From Dryocosmus kuriphilus (taxonomy: Eukaryota > Arthropoda > Insecta > Hymenoptera > Cynipidae): DNA of 64,000 bases. Both the position numbers and the translations under genes were made by a program. Each line of letters opens with the position of its first letter. Position 1 is the stretch's first letter. The DNA is taken from the NCBI GenBank assembly GCA_038277395.1, contig CM076191.1:28220583-28284582 (forward strand). The letters are read 5' to 3'. Of the stretch, positions 22,115 to 34,047 are shown one piece after another. The notes below the pieces were generated by a model. It saw nothing but the letters and a program-made list of their open reading frames with translations. It was not told the DNA's origin and made no database searches.

Positions 22115-22815
22115 CATGGAGAATAGACATCAGGAGACCAAACTGTAATGCATGGACTTCACCGAAAATGTGCACTTTTTTGTTGCCAGAAGTACGAAGC
22201 AGTGTTCGAACTTTCCGTACGAGGCGCGCTACTCGCACTTAAAAAAGTAATATGGCTGGCCATATCAGTTTTTCAACATAACGGCATAACCTTTAATGAA
22301 ATAATAAATGGGATATCAGTTTGAAATGCAAATTGGTGTTATATTCAAGTCAGTTTCAATTCAAGTAATTATCTGTTTCTTCTATTTACTTTATTCACAT
22401 ATTTAGAGGCAGCTAGAACTTTTTATAATAATTTCATTTTTTTCATGCTTCATTTTTTGTCATACCACTTTTCTCATACTTTAACCTTCTCATCCACAGA
22501 AAACAGTAATTTTTACACTTATGTAGTTTAATAAATATAAATTACCTACCTCCTTCATTTTCTATTAAGTACATTTATACACTTTCACTAGAATTAATTA
22601 ATAATATACTGACTACTTTGTTAAAACTTACTTGAACTGACTAGTCAAAGCAAAAAGATATGTATTCAAAACAATATCAGCCATATTTCTTGTTCAGGTC
22701 TGAGTAGCACGCCTCGTACGGGATGTTCGAACACTAACTTAATCGTACTTCTGGAAACAGAAAAGTGCACATTTTCGAATGCAATAGTTTGGTCTCCTTA
22801 TGTCTATTCTCCATG
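22115..22815. mobile_element. 701-bp MITE with long inverted repeats
   Basis: The first and last roughly 115 bp are inverted copies. Both arms read inward CATGGAGAATAGACAT, then GGAGACCAAACT, AAAATGTGCACTTTT, CCAGAAGTACGA, GTGTTCGAAC and CGTACGAGGCG. It is flanked by a perfect 8-bp duplication TGAAAAGG (22107-22114 and 22816-22823), the size typical of hAT-type insertion. The middle is AT-rich with no coding capacity, so it would need a transposase in trans. Confidence 0.9.
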
Positions 22816-22854
22816 TGAAAAGGCCTGTGTCAGATCAGTAATAATGTATTGATG

Positions 22855-22960
22855 GGACATCGAATGGAAAACATCGATACATCGAAAAGATAACATCGAT
22901 GGATGTAAAAAATCAACATCGATATCGTAAAGAAATATCGTTTATCGTTGCGCGATAATC
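22855..22960 (+). repeat. ATCGAT-rich cluster, copy 1
   Basis: Contains four or five ATCGAT/ATCGA words in about 100 bp, starting from GGGACATCGA. A similar cluster, in reverse orientation, lies at about 53165-53285 upstream of Eb1 (ending CATCGATGTCCC). This suggests a small dispersed element rather than a chance cluster. Confidence 0.45.
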
Positions 22961-23320
22961 GCGCATGCGCAACTGTTTTAATGTAATTAGAGGTTATAAG
23001 CAGAGATTTATAAGACGTAGTTAGTGACCTTGGCAGATCTGAAAGAAGAAAAAAGGTTATAGTAAAAAGCTGGTTTTATTTTATTTTGTTTTTATTTAAA
23101 CAAGAAACACCGGCAAAACGCCGAAATCCACTGGAGGGCAAAGGATTGAATGGATTCGCTGCATATATTATTGTTACGCCCTCCCTGGGTTGATACATGA
23201 ACTAGGACGTCCCGCGTTGATTGGCCGTTTCCTCTGGTTCCGTGTGTGGTTGGGTTGGCGATTTCCTGTGGGTCCGTTGCTGGCGTCGATTTGAAAATCA
23301 ACTACCGCGAAAGGGGAGAG

Positions 23321-23820
23321 NNNNNNNNNNNNNNNNNNNNNNNNNNNNNNNNNNNNNNNNNNNNNNNNNNNNNNNNNNNNNNNNNNNNNNNNNNNNNNNN
23401 NNNNNNNNNNNNNNNNNNNNNNNNNNNNNNNNNNNNNNNNNNNNNNNNNNNNNNNNNNNNNNNNNNNNNNNNNNNNNNNNNNNNNNNNNNNNNNNNNNNN
23501 NNNNNNNNNNNNNNNNNNNNNNNNNNNNNNNNNNNNNNNNNNNNNNNNNNNNNNNNNNNNNNNNNNNNNNNNNNNNNNNNNNNNNNNNNNNNNNNNNNNN
23601 NNNNNNNNNNNNNNNNNNNNNNNNNNNNNNNNNNNNNNNNNNNNNNNNNNNNNNNNNNNNNNNNNNNNNNNNNNNNNNNNNNNNNNNNNNNNNNNNNNNN
23701 NNNNNNNNNNNNNNNNNNNNNNNNNNNNNNNNNNNNNNNNNNNNNNNNNNNNNNNNNNNNNNNNNNNNNNNNNNNNNNNNNNNNNNNNNNNNNNNNNNNN
23801 NNNNNNNNNNNNNNNNNNNN
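23321..23820. other. Assembly gap, 500 N
   Basis: Exactly 500 N; true size unknown. Open frames drawn across it are meaningless. Confidence 0.99.
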
Positions 23821-23977
23821 GTTTTTACAAAAAATTTGTAAAACGCTTTACTAAAATATTCTTTAGTCTATTATAAATTCCCATGAATAAAATATATATT
23901 GTATACATTCAAATAAGTTAATGTATCACACCATCCACTCAACACTCTTATCTTTTTTTTCATACCACAACACATTA

Positions 23978-24883
23978 AGGAAGTAATAAATCATGTCGAT
24001 TAGCTTATATATATAAACACATTCCATAACCATACGTTACAGAAATCGGATACTTTTAATGGCATAAATTCTTCAATAAGTCTCCCTATGTTTTATAGAA
24101 CAAAGATTCCTTCGTAATCAGATCAGATTGTGACCTACTTTTAAATTTTATTTTAACGCATTACGGAAGCAATAAATTATATCAATTAGGAATGCCACAT
24201 TTCATCTCTTACACGTGCGCTGTCAAATTCTTGTCACATAATTACTATATTATATTTTCATGATATGTTTTATAGAACAAAGGGTTTCTTTATAATCAAG
24301 TTAGACACGTTTAGGCAGGTTTGTACTCTACACGATAAACACATTCCATAATTCTTAGAAGATGACGTAATTTCTAAGAACTGACAAATTTCTTGGAAAA
24401 ATATATTAGGGAAGTAATAAATCATGTCGATTAGCTTATATATAAACACATTCCATAACTATATGCGTTACAGAAATCGGATAGTATTTTAATGGCACAA
24501 CTTCTTCAATAAGTCTCCCTATAATTAATATAAACAAAACATTCCTTCGTAATCAGATCAATTGCATGTCCTACACTTTTAACAATTTATACACTTTGCA
24601 ACGCATTACGGAAGCAAATAAATTATATCAATTAGTAATACGCGCCACCATTTCAAGCTCTTACACGTGCGCTGTCAAAATTCCTTGTCACATAATTACT
24701 AATTATATTATTCATGAGTATTTTTACAGGAACAAAGGGATCGCTTTATAAATCAAGTTCGAACAACGTTTATGCAGGTTGAGTAGAGTCGAACACGGAT
24801 ATACTCAATTCCATAATTCTTAGGAAGATAGACGGTAATTTTCTAAGAACTGACAAACAATTTCTTGGAAAAAATATATTAGG
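23978..24883 (+). repeat. Satellite-like tandem duplication
   Basis: 23978-24407 and 24408-24883 are direct copies of one unit. Each has two related halves, one beginning GGAAGTAATAAATCATGTCGA and the other GGAAGCAATAAATTATATCAA, so the basic monomer is about 200 bp. The second copy is about 45 bp longer through many scattered one- to three-base insertions, a pattern more like raw long-read error than evolution. It lies next to the contig start. Confidence 0.75.
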
Positions 24884-25499
24884 GATGTAACAGTAATAGC
24901 GACCGAGGGTCCGATATATTTTGCTTTATTATCATAAAACACATTTCCAAAACTCTATATAGTCTTCATTAACAGAAATACAGGATTTATTATTTAATTT
25001 GAACACTGGCATTGGCATAGCGGAGAAAAGCAGATTCCCGAGAGGGGTAAGATTATCAAATTTGAAACGTGGGCATAGGATGGGAAAGAAGAGAGGGGTA
25101 AGATGAAGAAGAGAGAGAGCGTAATTGTTATTATTTGCACAAAAGTTCCACGTATTTAACAATTCCGCGTATTATTTCTTTACTGACGCCACAACCGGCT
25201 CTCAGGTTGCTTAGCGCGGACTTGAACCCGCTTTAGCTCTCGATGTCGGTAAACATGTCCGTAACAGGGATCTTGGATTAGAAACCCCTTGTACAATCTA
25301 CTAAATCTGCTCGCTTATGTTACGAGGCCAGAAAAAAATGTTCAACGTCGCACTGTGCGCGCAGCAGCTTCGTGCAAAAGTAATAAGCGCGCATTTATAG
25401 GGACGCGCAGTCTGTCGGATACTCGTGTCTTCGCGCTAACGCGCTGGGCGATTTTGAATTTTTTGAAATTTTTTATTAGAGCGCCTTCGGCTTTAACAA
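24884..25499. other. Unassigned DNA
   Basis: No gene is supported. The part 25190-25470 is more GC-rich and holds CG-rich words (GCGCGCAGCAGC, ACGCGCAGTC) but no clear structure. It runs into the minus-strand hairpin repeat array. Confidence 0.35.
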
Positions 25500-27432
25500 A
25501 CAAAATTCTCATCACCCGTTTCTAGCGCTTCGGACTCGAATAACAAGTTTATCCGAAAAGTGACATTCTTTTTACAGTTTGGCTAAAAAAATTAATTTTT
25601 TTTATTTTTAGTATAACATTTTTCACAATTCACAAACAAAAGACTATGCGTCCTTACATAAAAAAAATGGTCTGAAGCAAATATGTAAACTCTTTTTGCG
25701 ATGAATAATTTTTTCTTCTGAAGCATTTTTTTTCGCATACTCGCACAAGTTTCACCGCAAAATTAAATCTTGATTTTTAATAACATTTTATCACCATTGA
25801 AAAGAAAACTATGAGTTACAAAAAAAAAGTATATAAGAAAATTTGTAGATCTTCTTAAAAAATAATCAACTTTCCGCTTCTTAACATTTTTTTCGTATCT
25901 CGAATATTTTGGCAAGAAAATTGAATTCTTGACTTTTATTAATAATATTGTTTTCACAATTAAAACGAACAAGTATGCGTCCTATCAAAAAATGTTATGA
26001 GGCAAAATTGTAGATCTTTTTGAAATAAAAAACTTTTCTTCTTAACATTTTTTTCATATCTCCCATAGTTTGGCGGTAAAATTGAATTCTTGATTTTTAT
26101 TAATAATATTGTTGACCATTAAAACGAAAAATACGCGTCTTATCAAAAGATGGCATAAGGCAAATTTTTTAAATCTTTTTGAGATAAACAACTTTGCTTC
26201 TGAACATTTTTTTCTCATTTCGCATAGTTTGGCGGTAAAACTGAATTCTTGATTTTTATTAATAATATTGTTGACCATTAAAACGAAAAAATGCGCCTGA
26301 TAAAAAAATGTTATAAGGGAAATTTTTAGATATTTTTGAGATAAAGAACTTTCTTTCTTAACATTTTTTTCGTATCTCACATAGTTTGGGCGGAAAATTG
26401 AATGCTTAATTTTTGAAAAGCATTTTCGATTGATAAAACCAGAACCGTTGGTCAAAAAACGCTAACGCTGGTTAACAAACTTGCCCTTTCTTTGTAGGTC
26501 TTAAGTAAGTGTGCCAAAGCGCAACCCAATCGGAAATTCTTTCGAAAGTTATCACGTTCACAGACAATGACGACAACAACAACAGACAGACACCATCGTG
26601 AAAACTGTTTTTTTTTTTTCGGATTCAGAAGGTCTCGAAACGTAGAGATTTAATAAAATCCGCGAAAGAGTCACTTTTCACATAAAACTAATACATTCGC
26701 ATTGAGATGAGAATGAAAAAAATTCACATTTTGAATATACATGCCTTAATCGGGTGCGAAGTGCGAAACATTGTGATAAGAATGCGCCTGCCAAAAATGC
26801 GTAACGGGGGCGATTTTGGAATAAACTTTTAATAACTTTTTTTTTATCAACTTTTTAATAACACGTTTCTCACGATTAACACAAATACTCTACGTCTTAT
26901 AAAAAAATTATAGCGTCTTATCAAAAAATTCTTTAAAGTTTTAAGCAAACTTGTAGGGCAGATCTTTCTAAGATAAACAATTCTGCAAATTCTGCAAATT
27001 CCTCGCATAGTTTGGCGGAAAAATTTAATCCTTGATTTTTATGAATAATATTTGTCACGATTTAAAGCGAAAAATATACGCCCTATCGTAAAATGTTATC
27101 AGGCATATTTGTAGATGTTTTTAAAATAAACAACTTTGCTTTTTTCGAATCTTGCATAGTTTGTCGGGAAAATTTGAATTTTTGATTTTTGTTGATAATA
27201 TTGTTGACCATTAAAACGAAAAAGATTTAGTCTTATCAAAAAATGTCATAAGGCTTTGCTTTTTTGCTTAACATTCTTTTTTTTAATCTCGCATAGCTTT
27301 GCTGAAAAGCAGATTTTAAAATATTGAATAACATTTTTCAGGAATAACAGGAGATTTAATAAAATGAGCGAAAGTCAGTTATCACATAAAACTGCTAATA
27401 CCCTTTCTCATTGAGATGATAATGTAAAAATA
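25500..27432 (-). repeat. Hairpin repeat family, minus-strand array of two copies
   Basis: On the minus strand, two head segments start near 27432 and 26730. Each reads ATCTCAATGAGAA-like, then TATTAG...TTTTATGTG and TTTCGC. Each is followed by roughly 160-bp body modules carrying the ATAGTTTGGCGG word in plus-strand view (near 27003, 27154, and 26066, 26220, 26378). The second head continues through GTGTCTGTCTGTTGTTG and TTGCGCTTTGGCACACTT, matching 31640-31880. The arrangement is head-to-tail. No coding. Confidence 0.8.
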
Positions 27433-30400
27433 CTTATCAGTGTTCGATAAAGTAGCTAACAACCTTGAGAAGTCCAGAAAGTTGGTAAACAGAACACTTT
27501 CAATGTAGAGGTATATTCGGTTTTAAAAATACAGATTTATCACTTCAATAGTTAGATGTCTCTGTTATCAGTAAAAGAAAGACAATATCGAAAATATCCA
27601 TAGAAATAAAAACCATTTGAAATTAAAGGTAACTGAAAGATATAGGATATATATATTTTTTACTTTAAATTTCAAATTTCAAAAAAGAACTCTACTTATG
27701 GTAAAAGATATTCAGTATTTCAATCGTCGGTAAAGAGGAAAGCCGCTTCTCCAAACTTATCTGCTGATCTACCTAAAGCATATCAACTCATTTTAATACA
27801 CATACGAATAAAACAAACAACATCAAAATGTTTTTAAATCTGTGAAAAGCATCTCTAGATGAAAATTTGTACAAGATAAACAAAAAAAAAAAAAAAAAAA
27901 AAGAGAGAGAAACAGGTTTGGTTTTTAATAAAGAAAACGATAGAATAATAATGTTTCAAACACAAAATTATTGAAAATAATATATTTCTAATAAATAACA
28001 TATTTTATTATATTATTATTCATATGAAAAAAAATTGTTTAGTGCAAGCAAACATATAAACATTTTTTACTAGATGAAGAAATATTATAATAATAAACTG
28101 TCTTATTTTTATAAAACGAAAACGCAATTTCATTTGAAATTAATACTATTAATATGGATCAATCGACATGGTTGAATAATTCACTCCTACTACAAATTCT
28201 CAATGAAGAAATGAGAATCAATACGAAACTTTCTGATTACTTAAGCTGTTTGTATACTATATCTCTATAAAATGATCGAGTTCAATTACTCAGGGATTGA
28301 AAATCTTTTTTGAAAACAACTTTTTAATTATATGGATTTTACGAATGAAGTCATTAAAAATTATATTTATCCTAAATATTCATGATAATTAGCAAAAAGA
28401 ATGTCTGTATATTAACTACGCATTATCAAAATCTTACAAGACACCTATTTTTTCATCTGTATAAATGTGTTCTCATTCCGTCATTTTGATTAATCGTATA
28501 ATCAAATTGAAATTCAAATACACAAGAATTTTAAGAAGCATCAACAAAGAAGAACTCTTTTTCAAAATATTCCTTTATCTTCTTGGGCCCCCACAAAGCC
28601 TTTCAAATCTTCCGACATTTTTCAAGAACATTGTACGGTATTTCGTTACACAGAAAAACTATTCATTTCTAAATAACGAAGAAGCGTGAATATCTTTTAT
28701 GAAATTTTTCAGAGTGATTAATGGTTGGAAATTTTTAAAAAAGCAAAGCTTGAAATACAGTTCACGCGTTTTAAAATTAGTTTTTCTTTTTCTCTAAAGT
28801 AACAAATAATGAAAGTGTATACTTCGTTGCTTTACGTCAGAAAATAAATGAGTATGCATCAGAAATTCAAATTATTTCAGCTGAAACATAAATGCTGAGA
28901 TAATAATAAGTATGAAGAAAAGTAATTGTATTAAATAAAACAGTAAAGTGCCTTCAATTTTCAACCTCTCCTAATTTTAAATGTCTTCAATGTTTTTTAA
29001 ACTTTTAAAAATTATACAATTTAAAAATTATTCGACTTAAAATAAATAATCAAAATTAGAGGAATGAAATTTAATAAGTAATTAAGAACTTGAATCAAAT
29101 TTAAATATAAATTAAGAATTATTTTACGACTCTTCTATCAGACATATCAATATTTTACTTTTAAAATTGTTATTATTTAATCGGTGAACCACCTATCTAA
29201 ATAACGACGTTAAAAATTACCTGAAAAAATTTCGCGCCGCGGCTGAATTTTAAAATGCCTTACAGTGTCAACTTTTTCAAATTTTAAAAAAACGTTTCAA
29301 AATTTTAATGTTTAAAATGGAAAGGCCTAAAAAGTTAGGTCCTTTTCATTTTGTCTTTTCAAAATTTAAAATATACCTTTAGTTTCAAAAGCTTCCAAAT
29401 TTCAATATTTAAATTCATTCAAAAAAATTGAAAAGCCTACAATTTAGAAAATCCCGCGGTAAATCCTTAAAAAATATAAACTAAATTACAAATAATGATC
29501 CATTTTACAAAAATAAATTTCCCAACTTTTTACAAATTTAAGCTTCCGTGAACGGGTATGCAATAATAATTGGCAAATCATCTTATCTGGAAGGTGATAA
29601 TCTAATTACAAATATTTTTGAATTCTGCCGAACACTCTTTCTTTGCAGTTGGACGAAATTGTGATAAAAAGTGATCAATTTTGGGTGGATATCATAGATT
29701 TTGAAAGGGCTGTGAATGTGTAAAGATTCCTTATCTGCTTATAGTATTCGTGAATACAGATTCTATCCTAAAAATAACAAAGTCTGTTACGCAAGCATGG
29801 CCCTAATTGCGAGAAGCCGTGGAGAGTGCCGTGAAATATAACGAGCAGCTGTGAACTCTTAATGAGAAACTACGACCACCAGAAACATGCTGTGTTTACT
29901 TCGATATTTTCTAGTTTGGTTTTTTTATTTTTCCCTGAACATTGTAAACATTTTTAAGTACCATGATTTATACATATTCCTTTTCCGTAATTGTAACATA
30001 ACTTTTTTATAATACTTATTCTGAAACTGAAAAACCTTTTATTGCTTTTATTCATATTAGCGGTAGTTATACATTATAAAGTTAAATAAAAAAAAATGGT
30101 ATACCTAGGGAGCGTTCATAAAAACACGAGGAGGACAGTTTTTTTTTTTTTTTATAACTTAGTGTCCTTTTTAACTTCACGGTAATTTTATTTTCGTCTT
30201 TATTTAAACATAAAAAAATACTTAACTAAGGATTAAATGCTTTGGAAAGTTGCCTTTTATATTCAAGTGCAATTCTTGATATCCTCAAGTTCAGACAAAA
30301 TCTAGACTAATACTCCCCACCCTTTCGGCGAGCGCTTCTATTAAAAATCTTGGCTACAGACGGTAGGGGATTTTAGAAATTGAAAACCCCACAGGATTGA

Positions 30401-30719
30401 ATACGTCAAGCATGCTTGGGAAGATTACTATTCGAGTTGGGCTAAATTTGGGGTTTTTGGGGAAATGGGAAGGGATGTGAGCAACAAGATTTAATGTCTG
30501 TCGATCTCCTATGAGAGGGGCGATTTAGGTATGTAAAAATCTGAAAGAGTTAAAAAGAGTTAAAAATCTAATCTAATCTACCCCCATTCTTTTTCCCTCC
30601 TGGGTCTATTCTTATATTTTAATCATACATATATTTTTTTAATAATAATAAATTAGTGCAGGGATGTTAATAGATACGTGTATATTTTTACATTCATGAA
30701 TATATCTATGTATTTTTCC
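27433..30719. other. AT-rich intergenic DNA
   Basis: Over 3 kb without a recognised gene or structured repeat. A poly-A/GA run lies near 27881-27911 and a poly-T run near 30139-30154. The scattered short open frames (for example 28465-28689) lack known domains. Confidence 0.55.
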
Positions 30720-31160
30720 TAGTGATACATCTGTCTCGCTCTTTTCTCCTACCCCTTTCATATGCACTTCTCACCCTTGAGGGTGAATGTGGAAGTATTT
30801 TCGTCTTTTTACATCCTTATATATCTCTGTTCTTTTCTAATGATATTTCGCTTCCCCTTCTCCTTCTCTCTTTCTCTATCACTCCTTCCCCTTTCATAAG
30901 TATTTCTCATCCCCCGTATAGACGCAGGCGATTTTACTTCAGTGTTTTTGCCTTTTTACATCATTTTATATATCTTTCCTTTTCTAATCAGCAGCCCCCC
31001 CCCCCCCCCCCCCCCTCGTCACTATACCTTTTTCCTCACTCTTTTCTAATCAGCTCTCCTCGCCCCAACCCCCGCCCTCTTACATTCTTTCTCTCTCTTT
31101 TCTACCTGTTTCATGTCAATTTACCATCCCTTCAGGGTTGTGATGTTAGTAGTTTCGTCT
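30720..31160 (+). repeat. Pyrimidine-rich low-complexity region
   Basis: Long runs of C and T with repeated CTCTTTTCT, TTTACATCCTT and TTTTCTAATCAGC words, including a run of 21 C at 30995-31015. The 147-codon open frame across it (30722-31165) is serine/proline/phenylalanine-rich because of the base composition and is not taken as a gene. Confidence 0.75.
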
Positions 31161-31369
31161 TTTGACATCCTTGTCTATCCTTTAATAATCATATAACTCT
31201 CTCTCAATCTCTCACGGTCACGGTGCGGCTAAACCGATTTGCACCAAAAATTTTTAGCAAACGGTAATTTTATTGTCGATTACAGTTTTTTTTTCAACCT
31301 AAGAATAATTTCAGACAAAAATAAAAATAATCGAGTAAGCCCTTTTTGAAGAAATCGATTTTTTTATGC
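31161..31369. other. Repeat-like leader before the hairpin array
   Basis: Contains GGCTAAACCGATTTGCACCA (about 31226-31245), the kind of phrase found in dispersed insect repeats. No gene is seen. Confidence 0.35.
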
Positions 31370-33718
31370 GCGCTCATACTTCGCGTGAAGCGCGGCGCGT
31401 GTGACACGCGATGAGAATGTGCCCGCGAAGCGGGCATATGTATGTATGTTCTTTAATTTGTAGCATTTTTACTTTATGTGATTATTAGTATTCAAGTAAA
31501 ATGAAATGAATGTATTGTTTTCCACTTCAATCGACATCGAATTTATGGGTAAGTAGTTCTAATACGACGAAAACGTGTTTTTAATTATTGTCGAATACCA
31601 CACCGAAATCTCCGTTGAAAATTATTTTATCTGTCTTTCACTAATATTACATTCTCATCTCAATGAGAAGGTATTAGTTTTATGTGAAAACTGACTTTCG
31701 CGGATTTCATGAAATCTCGACGTTTCATGACCCCTTGAACCCGAAAAAAAAGGTTTTACGTTGGTGTCTGTCTGTCGTGTTTGTCGTCGTTGTCGTCGTT
31801 GTTGTCGTAGTCTGTGGACACGATAACTTTCGAAAGGACTAATCGGATTGGATTGCGCTTTGGCACACTTCTTTAAAGTGTAAAAAAGTAAGGACGAGTT
31901 CGTTAACCGGCCACTTTTGACCAACGGTTATGGTTTCATCCATCAAAAACGGTTTTCACAAAATCAAAAAATCCATTTTCCGGCTAAAACTATGAGAGAT
32001 ACAAAAACAATTTAAGGAAGTAAAATTGTTCAGCTAAAAAAGATCTACAACCTTTGCCTTAACCGTTTTTTGATAAAATGAACGGTTTTTGTTTTAATCA
32101 AGAAAACGTTATTAAAAATCAAGGTTTTCAAATTTCCCGCTAAAAACTATGCAAGATACGGAAAAATAATAATAAACAAAGTTGTTCACCTCAAAAAGGT
32201 CTACAAATTTGCTCTCTATCATTTTCTTGATCAGACGCGTAGTTTTTGAGTTATTCGTGAAATATGTTAATTCGTATAAAAAAATCTACTTTTCCGCAAA
32301 AGTATGCGAGATACGTGAAAATATCAAGAAGCAGAATTATTCACCTTCCAAGGACCTACAAATTCCCTTGAAACCATTTTTTGATACAATCCATACTTTC
32401 TTCATTAAACGTATAATACCGTTCTTTTAATCAAAAAATACATTACTATACAGTCAATAAAAAGTTATTAAAAGTTATTGAAAAATCTGCCCGCTACTCA
32501 GGCGCATTCTCATCACCTGTCTCGCGCTCACCAATCAATGAATTTATATCTAAAGCGTAAATTTCTTCATTTTTTACACAGTTTTTGCTGAAAAATGCAA
32601 TTTTTTTATTATTACATTCTCATCTCAATGAGAAGGTATTAGTTTTATGTGAAAAAACTGACTTTCGCGGATTTCATGAAAATCTCGACGTTTCATGACC
32701 CCCTGAACCCGAAAAAAAAGGTTTTACGTTGGTGTCTGTCTGTCGTTGTGTCGTCGTTGTCGTTGTCGCAGTCTGTGGACACGATAACATTCGAAGGACT
32801 AATCGGATTGGATTGCGCTTTGGCACACTTCTTTAAAGTGTAAAAAGTAAGGACGGAGTTTCGTTAACCGGCCACTTTTGACCAACGGTTATGGTTTCAT
32901 CCAATCAAAAACGGTTTTCACAAAATCAAAAAATCCATTTTCCGGCTAAACTATGAGAGATACAAAAACAATGGTAAGGAAGTAAAAATTGTTCAGCTCA
33001 AAAAGATCTACAACCTTTGCCTTAACCGTTTTTTTGATAAAATGAACGGTTTTTGTTTTAATCGATAAAACGTTATTAAAAAATTAAAAATTTCAAATTT
33101 CCCGCCAAACTATGGAAGATACGGAAAAATAATAATAAGAAAAGTTGTTCGCCTCAAAAAGGTCTATAAATTTGCTCTCTATCATTTTTTTTGATCAGAC
33201 GCGTAGTTTTTGAGTTATTCGTGAAATATGTTTATGAAATATAAAGCAAACCACTTTTCAGCAAAACTGTGCAAGATATGAGAAAATATTAACAAGCAGA
33301 ATTGTTCACCTTGGAAAGAGCTACAAAATTTTATTCGTTAAGACTCATCGTTTTACTTTTAAGAATCGAAATTCTCTATTGTGAAAATTTGGGAAAAATC
33401 ACAAAAAAACTTTACCAATCTACAATGTGTTTTAAAAAATGTAATTATCGAGCGCGAAGCGCGAGTGTCATGATGAGAATGTATTCCTTAAGGGCGATAG
33501 AGCCTTAAGTAAAATAATTTCTTTTGGAATTTTTAATTTAAAGGTTTATACGATCCATAAACACCGAGCGCGTAGCGCGAGGTGAATAATCTATCGAGCG
33601 CGAAGGGCGAGTCAAATGTCGAGCGCGAAGCGCGAGTGCCAACAGAACGCGCGCCTAGGCGCGTTCATACTTCGCGCGAAGCGCGGCGCGTGATTGAGAA
33701 TGTGCCCGCGAAGCGGGC
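31370..33718 (+). repeat. Hairpin repeat family, plus-strand array
   Basis: Starts with the tail of one copy: a perfect 6-bp hairpin GCCCGC-GAA-GCGGGC at 31420-31434. Two near-identical heads follow (from about 31640 and 32610), each with TTTCGCGGATTTCATGAAA, a GTGTCTGTCTGTCGT stretch, GATTGCGCTTTGGCACACTT and GACCAACGGTTATGGTTTCA. Each has three body modules (AAACTATGNNAGATAC near 31984, 32146, 32300 and near 32944, 33107, 33260). The last tail holds stem-loops at 33452-33462, 33568-33578, 33598-33608, 33623-33633, 33673-33685 and 33704-33718. The heads are about 970 bp apart and far more alike than other copies, so this duplication is recent. Non-coding. Confidence 0.85.
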
Positions 33719-34003
33719 AGATTTTTTTTTTTATGGTTCTTTGCTAGTCTTACCGAGAATTCGACATGACTATAAAAGAACTAAATAAAAACATTGAAAC
33801 TGCTCACAAATAGAAATTTTTTGAAGATGGAATAATATAGTTTTACTTAGGTGTACACCAAAATCACATTTTTAAATATTTTACGGTTTTCTTTTAGATT
33901 TAAATCTATTTTTCTATGCCCTAAAAGTCTCCTAAAAAGGACAAGAAAAAAATTTTACGACTTCGTACCACTTTTGATTGTCTTCGAAACAGCGATTTGC
34001 GAA

Positions 34004-34011
<8 letters not shown>

Positions 34012-34046
<35 letters not shown>
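34012..34046. repeat. (AT)n microsatellite
   Basis: About 17 AT units following a poly-A run. Confidence 0.95.

Positions 34047-34047
<1 letters not shown>

Noticed and set aside
23221..23854. Open frames through the first gap
   Set aside because: They exist only because N codons do not stop; the same applies to 51661-52176.
25195..25262. Box-B-like GGTTCAAGTCC on the minus strand, suggesting a tRNA or SINE
   Set aside because: The T-arm does not pair in the correct register, no box A sits at a proper distance and no acceptor stem forms.
30722..31165. 147-codon serine/proline-rich open frame
   Set aside because: It lies wholly in C/T low-complexity DNA with a 21-C run; the composition explains the lack of stops.
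31420..33718. Helitron 3' ends, because of terminal hairpins
   Set aside because: No CTRR terminus at a fixed distance after the hairpin, no TC start and no A/T host junction could be seen, and several hairpins occur per tail.
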